NCBI GenBank assembly: GCA_905214425.1 | Contig: CAJMLY010000035.1 | Span: forward strand, 1 to 17,562 | Source: an uncultured bacterium | GTDB taxonomy: Bacteria > Actinomycetota > Coriobacteriia > Coriobacteriales > Coriobacteriaceae | Direction of reading: 5' to 3' | Length of the DNA stretch: 17,562 nt | Shown here: positions 1 through 6,887 of the stretch, one piece after another | How the letters are laid out: each line of letters begins with the position of its first letter | How positions within the stretch are numbered: position 1 is the first letter of the stretch | Notes under the pieces: generated by a model | Database searches by the model: none | What the model was told of the DNA's origin: nothing | Seen by the model: only the letters and a program-made list of their open reading frames with translations | Translations under genes and position numbers: made by a program

Positions 1-1
1 G

Positions 2-166
2 GCTGTGGCCAAATGCAACGTCGACGGCAACCAGGACATGGCCATGAAGTTTGGCGTCATGAGCATCCCCACGCTGATCGTCTTTAAGAACGGCGAGGAG
101 GTCGACCGCTCGGTCGGCGCCTTGCCCAAGGCAAGACTTCAGGCACTGCTGGAGAAACATCTGTAA
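2..166 (+). CDS. trxA: Thioredoxin, C-terminal part (cut by window start)
   Basis: The reading frame is open from the window edge to TAA at 164-166 and gives 54 residues. It contains the thioredoxin C-terminal hallmarks: a D-G-N-x-D-M-A-x-x-F-G-V-M run, the cis-proline motif SIPTL, then IVFKNGEEVDR and a final amphipathic helix ending EKHL. The catalytic CxxC would lie upstream of the window and cannot be checked. The family reduces disulfides in cytoplasmic proteins with electrons from thioredoxin reductase. A strong hairpin terminator follows at 278-315, so this gene is transcriptionally separate from the nickel block. A thioredoxin-fold relative other than TrxA remains possible because only half is visible. 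Confidence 0.85.
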   Translation, partial: AVAKCNVDGNQDMAMKFGVMSIPTLIVFKNGEEVDRSVGALPKARLQALLEKHL

Positions 167-277
167 TACGCTTGTTACCCATCTGCCGTCCATGAGCGGT
201 TTCGCACCGCTCGCCGGAGTGCCAAACGCAAGGTATGCGACCACGGATAGTATGGTAGATACAAACAGCCCCCAGTG

Positions 278-315
278 AACGGGTGCGGGTCAGACGGACT
301 CGCACCCGTTTTCTT
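278..315 (+). terminator. Rho-independent terminator after thioredoxin
   Basis: A perfect 10-bp stem, AACGGGTGCG (278-287) with CGCACCCGTT (301-310), has a 13-nt loop and is followed by TTCTT. It ends the thioredoxin transcript 112 nt after the stop codon. Confidence 0.8.
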
Positions 316-387
316 ATGCGGCGGCGCCCAAGGCGGGCGTAGTAGAATCTGAACCACCATATCGCCCCGTACAAAAGGAGACTCCCC

Positions 388-636
388 ATGCATGACGTCG
401 GAATGAACATGAGCCAGCTTGCCATGAGCGTCAAGCAGGTCGACGACACCATTGAGCTCGCTCACGAGTGGAGCCATCAGCTGCTGCATGCGACCGAGAA
501 CTTTGACATGGAGCGCATTGGCGCCAAGCTCGAGGCCGCCATGGCGGCACTCCACGAGGCGCACGATGCGCTCGAGGGCTACGAGGAGGCCATCGAGGCC
601 GACCACAACTCCGTCGGCTCTGTGAAACTGGTGTAA
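388..636 (+). CDS. Small His/Met-rich helical protein of unknown function, upstream of nikR
   Basis: An 82-residue protein that I do not recognise as a named family. The start is well supported: AAGGAG at 375-380 with 7 nt spacing to ATG. It is predicted to be almost wholly helical, with no signal peptide or membrane segment. It has seven histidines (H2, H26, H30, H34, H56, H59, H73) and six methionines. H26, H30 and H34 form H-x3-H-x3-H, which would line one face of a helix, and H56/H59 form H-x-x-H. The N-terminus MHD recalls the MHE start of HypA, whose His2 binds nickel, but the HypA zinc cysteines are absent and the fold is clearly different. The stop lies 1 nt before the nikR GTG, so the two are co-transcribed and probably translationally coupled. 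A role in nickel handling is inferred from composition and position only. Confidence 0.75.
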   Translation: MHDVGMNMSQLAMSVKQVDDTIELAHEWSHQLLHATENFDMERIGAKLEAAMAALHEAHDALEGYEEAIEADHNSVGSVKLV

Positions 637-637
637 C

Positions 638-1132
638 GTGGCCGAGCACGAGCACGCGCACAATCACGGTGCGGACGACGATGCAAGCTGCCGCTACAGC
701 GGCTCCAGCTCCGAGCTGGTCCGCTTTTCGGTCACCGCGCCCGACGACCTGCTGCGCCGCTTTGACGAGCAGATCGCGCGCCGCGGTGACGTGGCTAACC
801 GATCCGAGGCCGTACGCGATCTGATTCGCGCCTCGATCGCCAAGGAGCAGATGCGCACGCCCGACGAGCATGTTATCGGGTCGCTCACCATGATCTACGA
901 CCACCATACCGGCGACCTGACGCGCCGTCTGGACGAAGTGCAGCACGACTACACCGACGAGATCGTATCGACCATGCACGTGCATCTGGATCACCACAAC
1001 TGCTTAGAGATTCTGGCGCTCAAGGGTCGCGGCGAGCGCGTCTACGAACTAGCCGACCGCCTGCTGGGCCTGCGCGGCGTTAAGCACGGCGAGCTCACGT
1101 GCGCCGCCACCAAGCAGAGCCTGGGGCTGTAG
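638..1132 (+). CDS. nikR: Nickel-responsive regulator NikR with His-rich N-terminal extension
   Basis: 164 residues. A ribbon-helix-helix DNA-binding domain (about residues 27-65, VRFSVTAPDDLLRRFDE onward) is followed by an ACT-like metal-binding domain. The four nickel ligands known in E. coli NikR (His76, His87, His89, Cys95) have spaced equivalents here at H103, H114, H116 and C122. NikR tetramers bind operators when nickel is sufficient and usually repress nickel uptake; some homologues control hydrogenase or urease genes. The start is GTG with no clear ribosome-binding site, which fits coupling to the small gene ending at 636. Residues 1-25 form an extension containing H4, H6, H8 and H10 that E. 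coli NikR lacks. No ATG, GTG or TTG in frame lies between this GTG and the DNA-binding domain, so the extension is probably real. Confidence 0.93.
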   Translation: MAEHEHAHNHGADDDASCRYSGSSSELVRFSVTAPDDLLRRFDEQIARRGDVANRSEAVRDLIRASIAKEQMRTPDEHVIGSLTMIYDHHTGDLTRRLDEVQHDYTDEIVSTMHVHLDHHNCLEILALKGRGERVYELADRLLGLRGVKHGELTCAATKQSLGL

Positions 1133-1161
1133 CGGGATTTCCCGCAGCGCACCTGCCAAAT

Positions 1162-1220
1162 AGGGACAGGTTTGTTTTGGCAGGTTTAGAAGTTTTACCT
1201 ACCAAAATAAACCTGTCCCT
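1162..1220. repeat. Long inverted repeat between nikR and hypF
   Basis: Arms at 1162-1185 and 1197-1220 (AGGGACAGGTTT... with ...AAACCTGTCCCT) pair over 24 positions with only a few mismatches around an 11-nt loop. Because the left arm is followed by T-rich sequence and the right by CTTTTTGG, it could act as a terminator in either direction, but it looks more like a dispersed palindromic repeat. A diverged half copy lies at 15812-15846. It leaves only 29 nt before the hypF start. Confidence 0.7.
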
Positions 1221-1249
1221 TTTTGGTCGGTTTTGATGAGGGGTGTCGC

Positions 1250-3721
1250 ATGCGGCATGTGCATATTCATGTGACGGGCATTGTGCAGGGCGTTGGCATG
1301 CGACCGTTTGTGTATCGCGAGGCCATGGCACATGGCATTTGTGGATGGGTGCTCAATGCGGGCGACGGCGTGCATATCGAGGCGCACGCTTTGGCCGATG
1401 CGCTCGATGCTTTTGTTGCCGCGCTTTCTGAGCATGCGCCTGCGGCAGCTCGCGTTGAGCGAGTCGATATTGCGGATTTGGAGCCTGGCGGCTGGAGCGC
1501 TGCCGATGAGCAGGGCTTTCACATTGTGGCGTCGCAGGACCAGACCGCGCACACGACGCTCGTCTCGCCCGATATCGCCACCTGTGACGATTGCCTGCGC
1601 GAGTTGTTCGATCCCGCCGACCGACGCTATCACTACTCCTTTATCAACTGCACTAACTGCGGCCCACGCTTTACCATCATCCGATCGCTGCCTTATGACC
1701 GAGCGGCCACGTCGATGGATTGTTTTCCCATGTGTCCCAAGTGCGCTGCGGAGTATGTCGACCCACTCGACCGGCGTTTTCACGCGCAGCCCGATGCCTG
1801 CTTTGATTGCGGGCCGCATATTACGTGGCGCGAGGCTGTAAACGGCAATGCGTGCGGGAATTCGTCCGCGACACCGGCCGTCGGCACCACACGCGAGGCC
1901 AGCGACGCTATCATCGAGCGCTGCGTTGAGCTGCTGGCCAGCGGTGGCATCGTCGCCATCAAGGGCCTGGGCGGATTCCATCTAGCCTGTGACGCTGCCA
2001 ACGAGCAGGCGGTGGCCGAGTTGCGCCGTCGCAAACGCCGCAGCAACAAACCACTTGCCGTCATGGTACGTAGTCTTGCTGATACCGAGCGCCTGTGTCA
2101 TATCGACGATGCTGAACGCGATCTGCTCGCCGGCAGTATCCGCCCCATCGTGCTGCTGCGCCGGCGCACTGTTAGCGAGGACAACGACGGTTCCCCCGAC
2201 ATCCTCGCCCTCGCGCCATCTGTCGCGCACGACCTGCCCGAGCTCGGCGTCATGCTCCCCTATACGCCGCTTCAACATCTGTTGCTTGCCGCGGCAGAAG
2301 TCTGCGGTATGCACGCGCTCGTCATGACCAGCGGAAACCTGAGCGAAGAACCCATCGAGACCGACGACGACCTTGCCTGGGAACACCTCGTTGCCGCCGG
2401 CATCGCCGACGCGTTGCTCGGTAACGACCGCGCGATTCTCTCGCGCTATGACGATTCCGTGGTGCGCATGGTCGACGGCGCCGTTATGCCCGTGCGCCGC
2501 GCTCGGGGATATGCACCCCAGCCGCTGCCGTTGCCGGCGCTCGACGGCGCTCCGTCCTGCGTGCTCGCCTGCGGGCCACAACAAAAGGCCACGATTGCGC
2601 TCACACGTGAAGGGACGAACGGCGAGGCGCCCTGTTTTGTGTCGCAGCATATCGGCGATGTTGAAAACGGCGGGACCTTCGATGCCTGGAACGCCGCGCG
2701 CACGCGCTTGGAAGATCTCTTTGATTTGGCGCCCGCCGCCTTGGCCTGCGATGTACACCCCAGCTATCTATCGGGCCAGTGGGCGCGCGAGCAGGCGCGA
2801 AAATGCAATCTGCCGCTCGTCGAGGTGCAGCACCATCATGCGCATATCGCGAGCGTAATGGCCGAGGCCATCGCCGCGGGCCAGCTTACAACCGACGCGC
2901 GCGTCCTTGGCATCGCCTTTGACGGCACCGGCGCCGGCACCGATGGGACCATTTGGGGCGGCGAGTTTCTTGTTGCCAGCCTTGGCGGCTTTGAACGCGC
3001 CGCGCATTTGCGCACCTGGGCGCTCCCCGGCGGGGCGGCCTCCGTGCGCGACGCCCGCCGCAACGCCTTTGCCCTGCTCAGTGAGCTCGGCCTGCTCGAG
3101 CACCCAGGTGCCGCTCGGCTTTTGGACAGCCTCGACGAACAAACGCGCAGCGTGACAGCCACCATGATCGAGCGCGGCATCAACAGCCCGCGTACCAGCA
3201 GCATGGGGCGTCTCTTTGATGCCGCGGCAGCAATTCTGGGCATCTGCGACAAGGCAACCTACGAGGGCGAACCCGCCATAGAACTCGAAGCCGCCGCCTG
3301 GCGCGCGCTCGACAACGAAATCGCCCATTTTCCCGACGACAACGCCGGCTATTTCGCATCTGGCCCATCGTGGCTGGACGGCCCCTATGTTCTGGACCAG
3401 AAAGCGCTCTTTGAGGCACTTTTGGGAGGAATTGAAGCCGGAGCGCCCGCCGACAGGCTCGCACTCGATTTCCATGTCGCCGTCGCGCGCTCTTCGGCAC
3501 GAATCGCACGCGAAATCTGCGCGCGCGAAGGTATCGATACCGTCGCGCTCTCGGGCGGCGTGTTCATGAACCGACTTCTGCTCCAACTCCTCACCCGCGA
3601 GCTCAAAAGCGCAGGCCTTACTGTCCTTGTCCCCCACACCGTACCCGTCAACGACGGCTGCATCGCCTACGGTCAGGCGGCGGTCGCAAGCGCTCGTCTT
3701 GCGCAGATTGCATCACAGTAG
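1250..3721 (+). CDS. hypF: Carbamoyltransferase HypF, [NiFe]-hydrogenase maturation
   Basis: 823 residues, a normal length for HypF. It uses carbamoyl phosphate and ATP to make carbamoyl-adenylate and transfers the carbamoyl group to the C-terminal cysteine of HypE, the source of the cyanide ligands. Domains in order: acylphosphatase-like (residues 1-90, VQGVGMRPFVYR); two zinc fingers (C112/C115, C134/C137, C162/C165, C184/C187); a YrdC-like domain (about 205-400, KGLGGFHLACDA); and a Kae1/TobZ-like domain (from about 440) with the metal-site run QHHHAH and a late SGGVFMNR motif. I chose ATG at 1250 because GAGGGG at 1238-1243 sits 6 nt before it. An in-frame TTG at 1223 has no ribosome-binding site and would add 9 residues unlike the family. 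It heads the hypFCDE series. Confidence 0.96.
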   Translation: MRHVHIHVTGIVQGVGMRPFVYREAMAHGICGWVLNAGDGVHIEAHALADALDAFVAALSEHAPAAARVERVDIADLEPGGWSAADEQGFHIVASQDQTAHTTLVSPDIATCDDCLRELFDPADRRYHYSFINCTNCGPRFTIIRSLPYDRAATSMDCFPMCPKCAAEYVDPLDRRFHAQPDACFDCGPHITWREAVNGNACGNSSATPAVGTTREASDAIIERCVELLASGGIVAIKGLGGFHLACDAANEQAVAELRRRKRRSNKPLAVMVRSLADTERLCHIDDAERDLLAGSIRPIVLLRRRTVSEDNDGSPDILALAPSVAHDLPELGVMLPYTPLQHLLLAAAEVCGMHALVMTSGNLSEEPIETDDDLAWEHLVAAGIADALLGNDRAILSRYDDSVVRMVDGAVMPVRRARGYAPQPLPLPALDGAPSCVLACGPQQKATIALTREGTNGEAPCFVSQHIGDVENGGTFDAWNAARTRLEDLFDLAPAALACDVHPSYLSGQWAREQARKCNLPLVEVQHHHAHIASVMAEAIAAGQLTTDARVLGIAFDGTGAGTDGTIWGGEFLVASLGGFERAAHLRTWALPGGAASVRDARRNAFALLSELGLLEHPGAARLLDSLDEQTRSVTATMIERGINSPRTSSMGRLFDAAAAILGICDKATYEGEPAIELEAAAWRALDNEIAHFPDDNAGYFASGPSWLDGPYVLDQKALFEALLGGIEAGAPADRLALDFHVAVARSSARIAREICAREGIDTVALSGGVFMNRLLLQLLTRELKSAGLTVLVPHTVPVNDGCIAYGQAAVASARLAQIASQ

Positions 3722-3796
3722 CTCGCCCTCGCACGCCGCCGCGCCCAGCCGTCTCACAGGCGTAACGCGTTTGCCCGCGAACCCCGCGAGCGCTAC

Positions 3797-3810
3797 CATC
3801 AACTGATGGA
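3797..3810 (+). other. Small palindrome in the hypF-hypC gap
   Basis: CCATCA-AC-TGATGG is an exact inverted repeat in the 134-nt gap between hypF and hypC. It may be an operator half-site pair or chance. It does not match the E. coli NikR operator (GTATGA-N16-TCATAC). Confidence 0.3.
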
Positions 3811-3855
3811 TTATTAAGCGCCCATCCAGCGCAAAGCGTATAAAAGAGGAACATT

Positions 3856-4116
3856 ATGTGCCTTGCCGTTCCCGGTAAAGTAGTCAAACGCGACGATGAC
3901 CTCAAGGCCACCGTCGACATGATGGGCATCGAGCGCCCTGTTTCGCTGAGACTCGTGCCGACGGCGCAGGTAGGCGACTATGTTCTCGTGCACGCCGGCT
4001 TTGGCATCCAGATTGTCGATAAGCAGGAAGCGCAAGAGACGCTCGAGCTGGTCAACACCATGACCGAACTGGCCGAAGAAGACCAGCTGACCACCAATCC
4101 GGCGGAGGCTTACTAG
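3856..4116 (+). CDS. hypC: Hydrogenase maturation chaperone HypC
   Basis: 86 residues beginning MCLAVPGKV, the family signature; Cys2 is the residue that, after Met removal, ligates the Fe(CN)2CO precursor. HypC partners HypD in building this group and delivers it to the hydrogenase large-subunit precursor. An AGAGGAAC ribosome-binding site at 3846-3853 precedes the ATG. The stop codon TAG (4114-4116) shares its G with the GTG start of hypD, a translational-coupling arrangement suited to two proteins that form one complex. The acidic tail after residue 70 (ELAEEDQ) is unremarkable. Confidence is high despite the small size because of the N-terminus and context. Confidence 0.95.
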   Translation: MCLAVPGKVVKRDDDLKATVDMMGIERPVSLRLVPTAQVGDYVLVHAGFGIQIVDKQEAQETLELVNTMTELAEEDQLTTNPAEAY

Positions 4117-5228
4117 TGGCGCCCGAGCAGCCGGCTCGCTCCGGTATCGACTTCTCGGCATTCCGCGATCCCAAGCTGGCTCGCGAGCTCATCGAGCGCA
4201 TTCATGAACTTGTCGGCGACCGCGCCATCAACCTTATGGAAGTCTGTGGCACGCATACCGTGAGCATCGGGCGCTATGGCTTTCGCTCCATTATGCCTGC
4301 CGGGCTCAAACTGCTGAGCGGACCGGGCTGCCCCGTCTGCGTTACCGCCAACCGTGACATCGACCACGCAATCGCGCTCGCCAACATAGACGGCGCCATC
4401 ATCACCACCTTTGGCGACATGATGCGCGTGCCCGGATCGTCCACCTCGCTCGCCGCGCAAAAGGCAGCCGGACGAGACATCCGCATTGTGTATTCCCCAC
4501 TCGACGCACTCGACATCGCTGAGCAAAACCCCGACCGCCCGGTCATTTTTATGGGCGTGGGCTTTGAGACTACGACGCCCACCATCGCCGCCGCCATCTT
4601 GGAGGCCGAGGCGCGCGGGCTGCAGAACTTCTCGGTCTACTGCGCCCACAAGACCACGCCGCCGGCGTTGCGCGCCATCGCCAACGATCCCGAGACCGCC
4701 ATCGACGGCTTTATCCTGCCGGGACACGTCGCCACCATCACGGGCTTGGCGCCCTTTAGCTTTTTGGTCAACGAATTCAATACCCCGGGCGTGGTCACGG
4801 GATTTGAACCGGTCGATATCCTGCAGGGCATCTGCATGCTGGTCCAGATGGTTGTCGAGGACAGGCCCGCGATTGGCAACGCCTACCGCCGTGGCGTCAA
4901 CGCAGACGGCAATCCCGTGGCGCGCCAGCTGGTCGAGCAGGTATTTGAGCCGTGCGATACCACATGGCGCGGATTGGGATCGATTGCGGCTTCGGGACTC
5001 GCCATTCGTCCCGAGTTTTCGCGCTTTGATGCCAGCATGCGCTTTGACGTGTCCATCGAGCCGACGGTCGAGCCACGCGGATGCCGCTGCGGCGACGTGT
5101 TGCGCGGAGCCATTACGCCGAGCGACTGCCCTCTGTTCGGCCACGCTTGTACACCCGAGCATCCCGTCGGCCCGTGCATGGTGAGCTCCGAGGGCAGCTG
5201 CGCAGCATATTTCCGCTACCGAGGCTAA
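4116..5228 (+). CDS. hypD: Fe-S scaffold HypD, hydrogenase Fe(CN)2CO assembly
   Basis: 370 residues, the usual length. HypD carries a [4Fe-4S] cluster and, with HypC, is the scaffold on which cyanide and CO are attached to iron. Visible motifs: MEVCGTHT with C44, the redox/active motif GPGCPVC with C72 and C75, GVGFETTTPT, GHVATITG, and the C-terminal cysteine set C323, C325, C338, C345, C354 and C362, which provides the cluster ligands. Translation begins at GTG 4116, overlapping the hypC stop by one base; GGCGGAGG at 4101-4108 supplies the ribosome-binding site inside hypC. The protein is soluble and cytoplasmic. Nothing appears truncated. Confidence 0.96.
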   Translation: MAPEQPARSGIDFSAFRDPKLARELIERIHELVGDRAINLMEVCGTHTVSIGRYGFRSIMPAGLKLLSGPGCPVCVTANRDIDHAIALANIDGAIITTFGDMMRVPGSSTSLAAQKAAGRDIRIVYSPLDALDIAEQNPDRPVIFMGVGFETTTPTIAAAILEAEARGLQNFSVYCAHKTTPPALRAIANDPETAIDGFILPGHVATITGLAPFSFLVNEFNTPGVVTGFEPVDILQGICMLVQMVVEDRPAIGNAYRRGVNADGNPVARQLVEQVFEPCDTTWRGLGSIAASGLAIRPEFSRFDASMRFDVSIEPTVEPRGCRCGDVLRGAITPSDCPLFGHACTPEHPVGPCMVSSEGSCAAYFRYRG

Positions 5229-5230
5229 TT

Positions 5231-5260
5231 GGTTCCGCCGTTCTAACGGACGGCGGACCG
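5231..5260 (+). other. Hairpin between hypD and hypE
   Basis: GGTTCCGCCGT and ACGGCGGACC pair with one bulged base around a short loop. No U-run follows, so it is more likely a transcript-stabilising or attenuating structure than a full terminator. Confidence 0.45.
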
Positions 5261-5281
5261 GTCGACGCTGAGCCTCACCCA

Positions 5282-5287
5282 TATAAT
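5282..5287 (+). promoter_or_regulatory. hypE: Possible hypE promoter -10 element
   Basis: A perfect TATAAT lies 25 nt before the hypE ATG in the 84-nt hypD-hypE gap. No good -35 is seen at 17 nt; GTCGAC at 5261-5266 is 15 nt away. It suggests hypE may have some independent transcription, but this is weak. Confidence 0.35.
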
Positions 5288-5312
5288 TCCACCCACGATT
5301 GGAGTTTTCGAT

Positions 5313-6347
5313 ATGTCCCATAGCGTTACCGATAGCACCGTCCTGCTGGGTCACGGCTCCGGCGGCCAGATGATGAAACGCATCATCGACGAGGTCTTTT
5401 TGGATGCCTTTGGGTCGCCCGAGCTGCTCGAGGGCAACGATGCCGGCGTCGCCGCGCTGCCCGCGAGCGGGCGCATCGCCATGTCGACCGACAGCTTTGT
5501 GGTCTCGCCGCAGTTCTTCCCCGGTGGCAACATCGGCCGCCTTGCCGTGTGCGGAACCGTCAACGACGTCGCGACCTCAGGCGCCAACGTGCGCTACCTG
5601 TCGTGCGGATTTATCCTCGAAGAGGGCTATCCCATGGATAAGCTCCGCCAGATCGTGCAGACGATGGCCGAGACAGCACGTGAGGCGGGCGTGTCCATAA
5701 TCACGGGCGACACCAAGGTGGTCGAGCGCGGCGGGGCCGACGGCGTCTACATCAATACCGCCGGCGTGGGCGAGGTTCCCACGGGCGTGGCGCTCAGCGG
5801 CGCCAACTGCCGCCCCGGCGACGTTATCCTGGTGTCAGGCACACTGGGCGACCACGGTATCGCCATCATGAGCCAACGCGAGGGCTTGGCGTTTTCGAGC
5901 ACGATTGAAAGCGATGCCGCACCGCTCAACCACCTGATTGCCGACGTTCTGGCCGCAGCACCCGACACGCGCTGCTTTCGCGACCCCACGCGCGGTGGCC
6001 TGGCCTCGACGCTCAACGAGTTTGCGCAGGCCAGCAATGTTGCCATGGAGGTCGACGAGGATGCCGTGCCCGTGCGTCCCGATGTGCAGGCGGCTTGCGA
6101 AATGCTCGGCTATGACGTGCTGCAGGTGGCAAACGAGGGCAAGATGGTCGCCGTGGTGCCGGCCGAGCAGGCCGATGCGGCTCTAGCCGCCATGCGCTCC
6201 GCCCGCTACGGCGAGAACGCCGCGATTATCGGCCGCGTGGTGCCACTTGGATCGAGCGCTCGACCCGCCGTGCGCGTACGCACCGGCTGGGGCTCGACCC
6301 GCATCCTCGACATGCTCGTGGGAGAACAGCTGCCGAGGATTTGCTAA
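5313..6347 (+). CDS. hypE: Carbamoyl dehydratase HypE, cyanide donor for hydrogenase
   Basis: 344 residues. HypE accepts a carbamoyl group from HypF on its C-terminal cysteine and dehydrates it with ATP to a thiocyanate, which it passes to HypC-HypD. The family ends in PRIC, and this protein ends exactly PRIC (C344). The PurM-like N-terminal half has LGHGSGGQMMKRI and GNDAGVAAL, and DPTRGGLAS lies in the C-terminal half. GGAG at 5301-5304 precedes the ATG by 8 nt. This closes the hypFCDE series. The last 18 codons and the stop have a diverged copy at 12851-12908 beyond the neighbouring PTS block, which raises the possibility that the 3' end was an insertion or recombination point. Confidence 0.96.
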   Translation: MSHSVTDSTVLLGHGSGGQMMKRIIDEVFLDAFGSPELLEGNDAGVAALPASGRIAMSTDSFVVSPQFFPGGNIGRLAVCGTVNDVATSGANVRYLSCGFILEEGYPMDKLRQIVQTMAETAREAGVSIITGDTKVVERGGADGVYINTAGVGEVPTGVALSGANCRPGDVILVSGTLGDHGIAIMSQREGLAFSSTIESDAAPLNHLIADVLAAAPDTRCFRDPTRGGLASTLNEFAQASNVAMEVDEDAVPVRPDVQAACEMLGYDVLQVANEGKMVAVVPAEQADAALAAMRSARYGENAAIIGRVVPLGSSARPAVRVRTGWGSTRILDMLVGEQLPRIC

Positions 6348-6407
6348 CGACGGCATCCGTGCGCCACCGCGCTTTGAACAATGCGCTTTTGATCGCTCAG
6401 CACAAGA

Positions 6408-6443
6408 GACCCCCACGACCGAGTTGAATCGGTCGCGGGGGTC
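6408..6443. terminator. Bidirectional hairpin between hypE and the PTS operon
   Basis: GACCCCC-A-CGACCGA (6408-6422) pairs with TCGGTCG-C-GGGGGTC (6429-6443) with a single mismatch and a 6-nt loop. It lies between two converging transcription units and probably ends both, although no strong U-run flanks it. Confidence 0.6.
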
Positions 6444-6469
6444 CTTGCATTTGCGAGCTTTGCCGTTAT

Positions 6470-6592
6470 CTACACTCGGAACTTTGGATACGTCAGCAGT
6501 ACGAGCGAGACGCTCACGCCCAGCTGTATGAGAATCTGGCGAACGTCGCCGACGCCTCCAAGCGCCATGATAGGCAGCAAGGTAACGAGCAT
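6470..6592 (-). pseudogene. Short hydrophobic ORF, possible remnant of a membrane protein
   Basis: The minus strand reads 40 residues from ATG at 6592 to TAG at 6470: MLVTLLPIMALGG, a polar DVRQ turn, then LIQLGVSVSLVLLTY and a basic end PKFRV. Two short hydrophobic stretches with a charged turn resemble the last helices of a transporter. No ribosome-binding site precedes the ATG, and the frame does not continue upstream into HPr. It lies directly after HPr in the same direction. I favour a decayed gene tail over a functional small membrane protein, and chance remains possible. Confidence 0.3.
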
Positions 6593-6611
6593 CGACGTGG
6601 CTTTTGCCCGC

Positions 6612-6878
6612 CTACTCCCCGCAGCCGCTCTCGATTAGCGCCACGAGGGCATCGACGGCGGCCGCCTCGTCGGCGCCGTCGGCTGCAATCTCAATCTCGC
6701 AACCACAGGCCATTCCCAGGCTCATAACCATCAGGATCGACTTGGCGTCTTTGGCGTCTCCGCCCACCTTACCAACGGTGATCGAGCTCTCGTACTTGCT
6801 CGCCTCCTGCACAAACAGCGATGCAGGGCGCGCGTGGATGCCGCTCGGATTCTTGACGACCGTCGTCTTGGAAACCAT
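6612..6878 (-). CDS. ptsH: Phosphocarrier protein HPr encoded in the beta-glucoside operon
   Basis: 88 residues. HPr carries phosphate from Enzyme I to IIA proteins and PRD domains. The phospho-histidine motif GIHARPASLF places the active residue at H15, as in the family. S47 in AKSILMVMSLG corresponds to the regulatory Ser46 phosphorylated by HPr kinase in Firmicutes; whether that kinase exists here is unknown. AAGGAG lies 5 nt before the ATG and overlaps the TAA of the glucosidase gene, so the two are coupled. The operon therefore supplies its own HPr next to IIA, IIB and IIC, while no Enzyme I gene is in the window. It could be the only cellular HPr or a second, dedicated one; the sequence does not say. 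Confidence 0.93.
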   Translation of the reverse strand: MVSKTTVVKNPSGIHARPASLFVQEASKYESSITVGKVGGDAKDAKSILMVMSLGMACGCEIEIAADGADEAAAVDALVALIESGCGE

Positions 6879-6887
6879 CTCTACTCC

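Noticed and set aside
233..262. GTATG/ATAC half-sites as a NikR operator
   Set aside because: The spacing does not fit GTATGA-N16-TCATAC and they lie before the thioredoxin terminator rather than next to a nickel gene promoter.
1982..5354. Long minus-strand frames across hypF, hypD and hypE
   Set aside because: They are low-complexity shadows opposite genes with complete family motifs.
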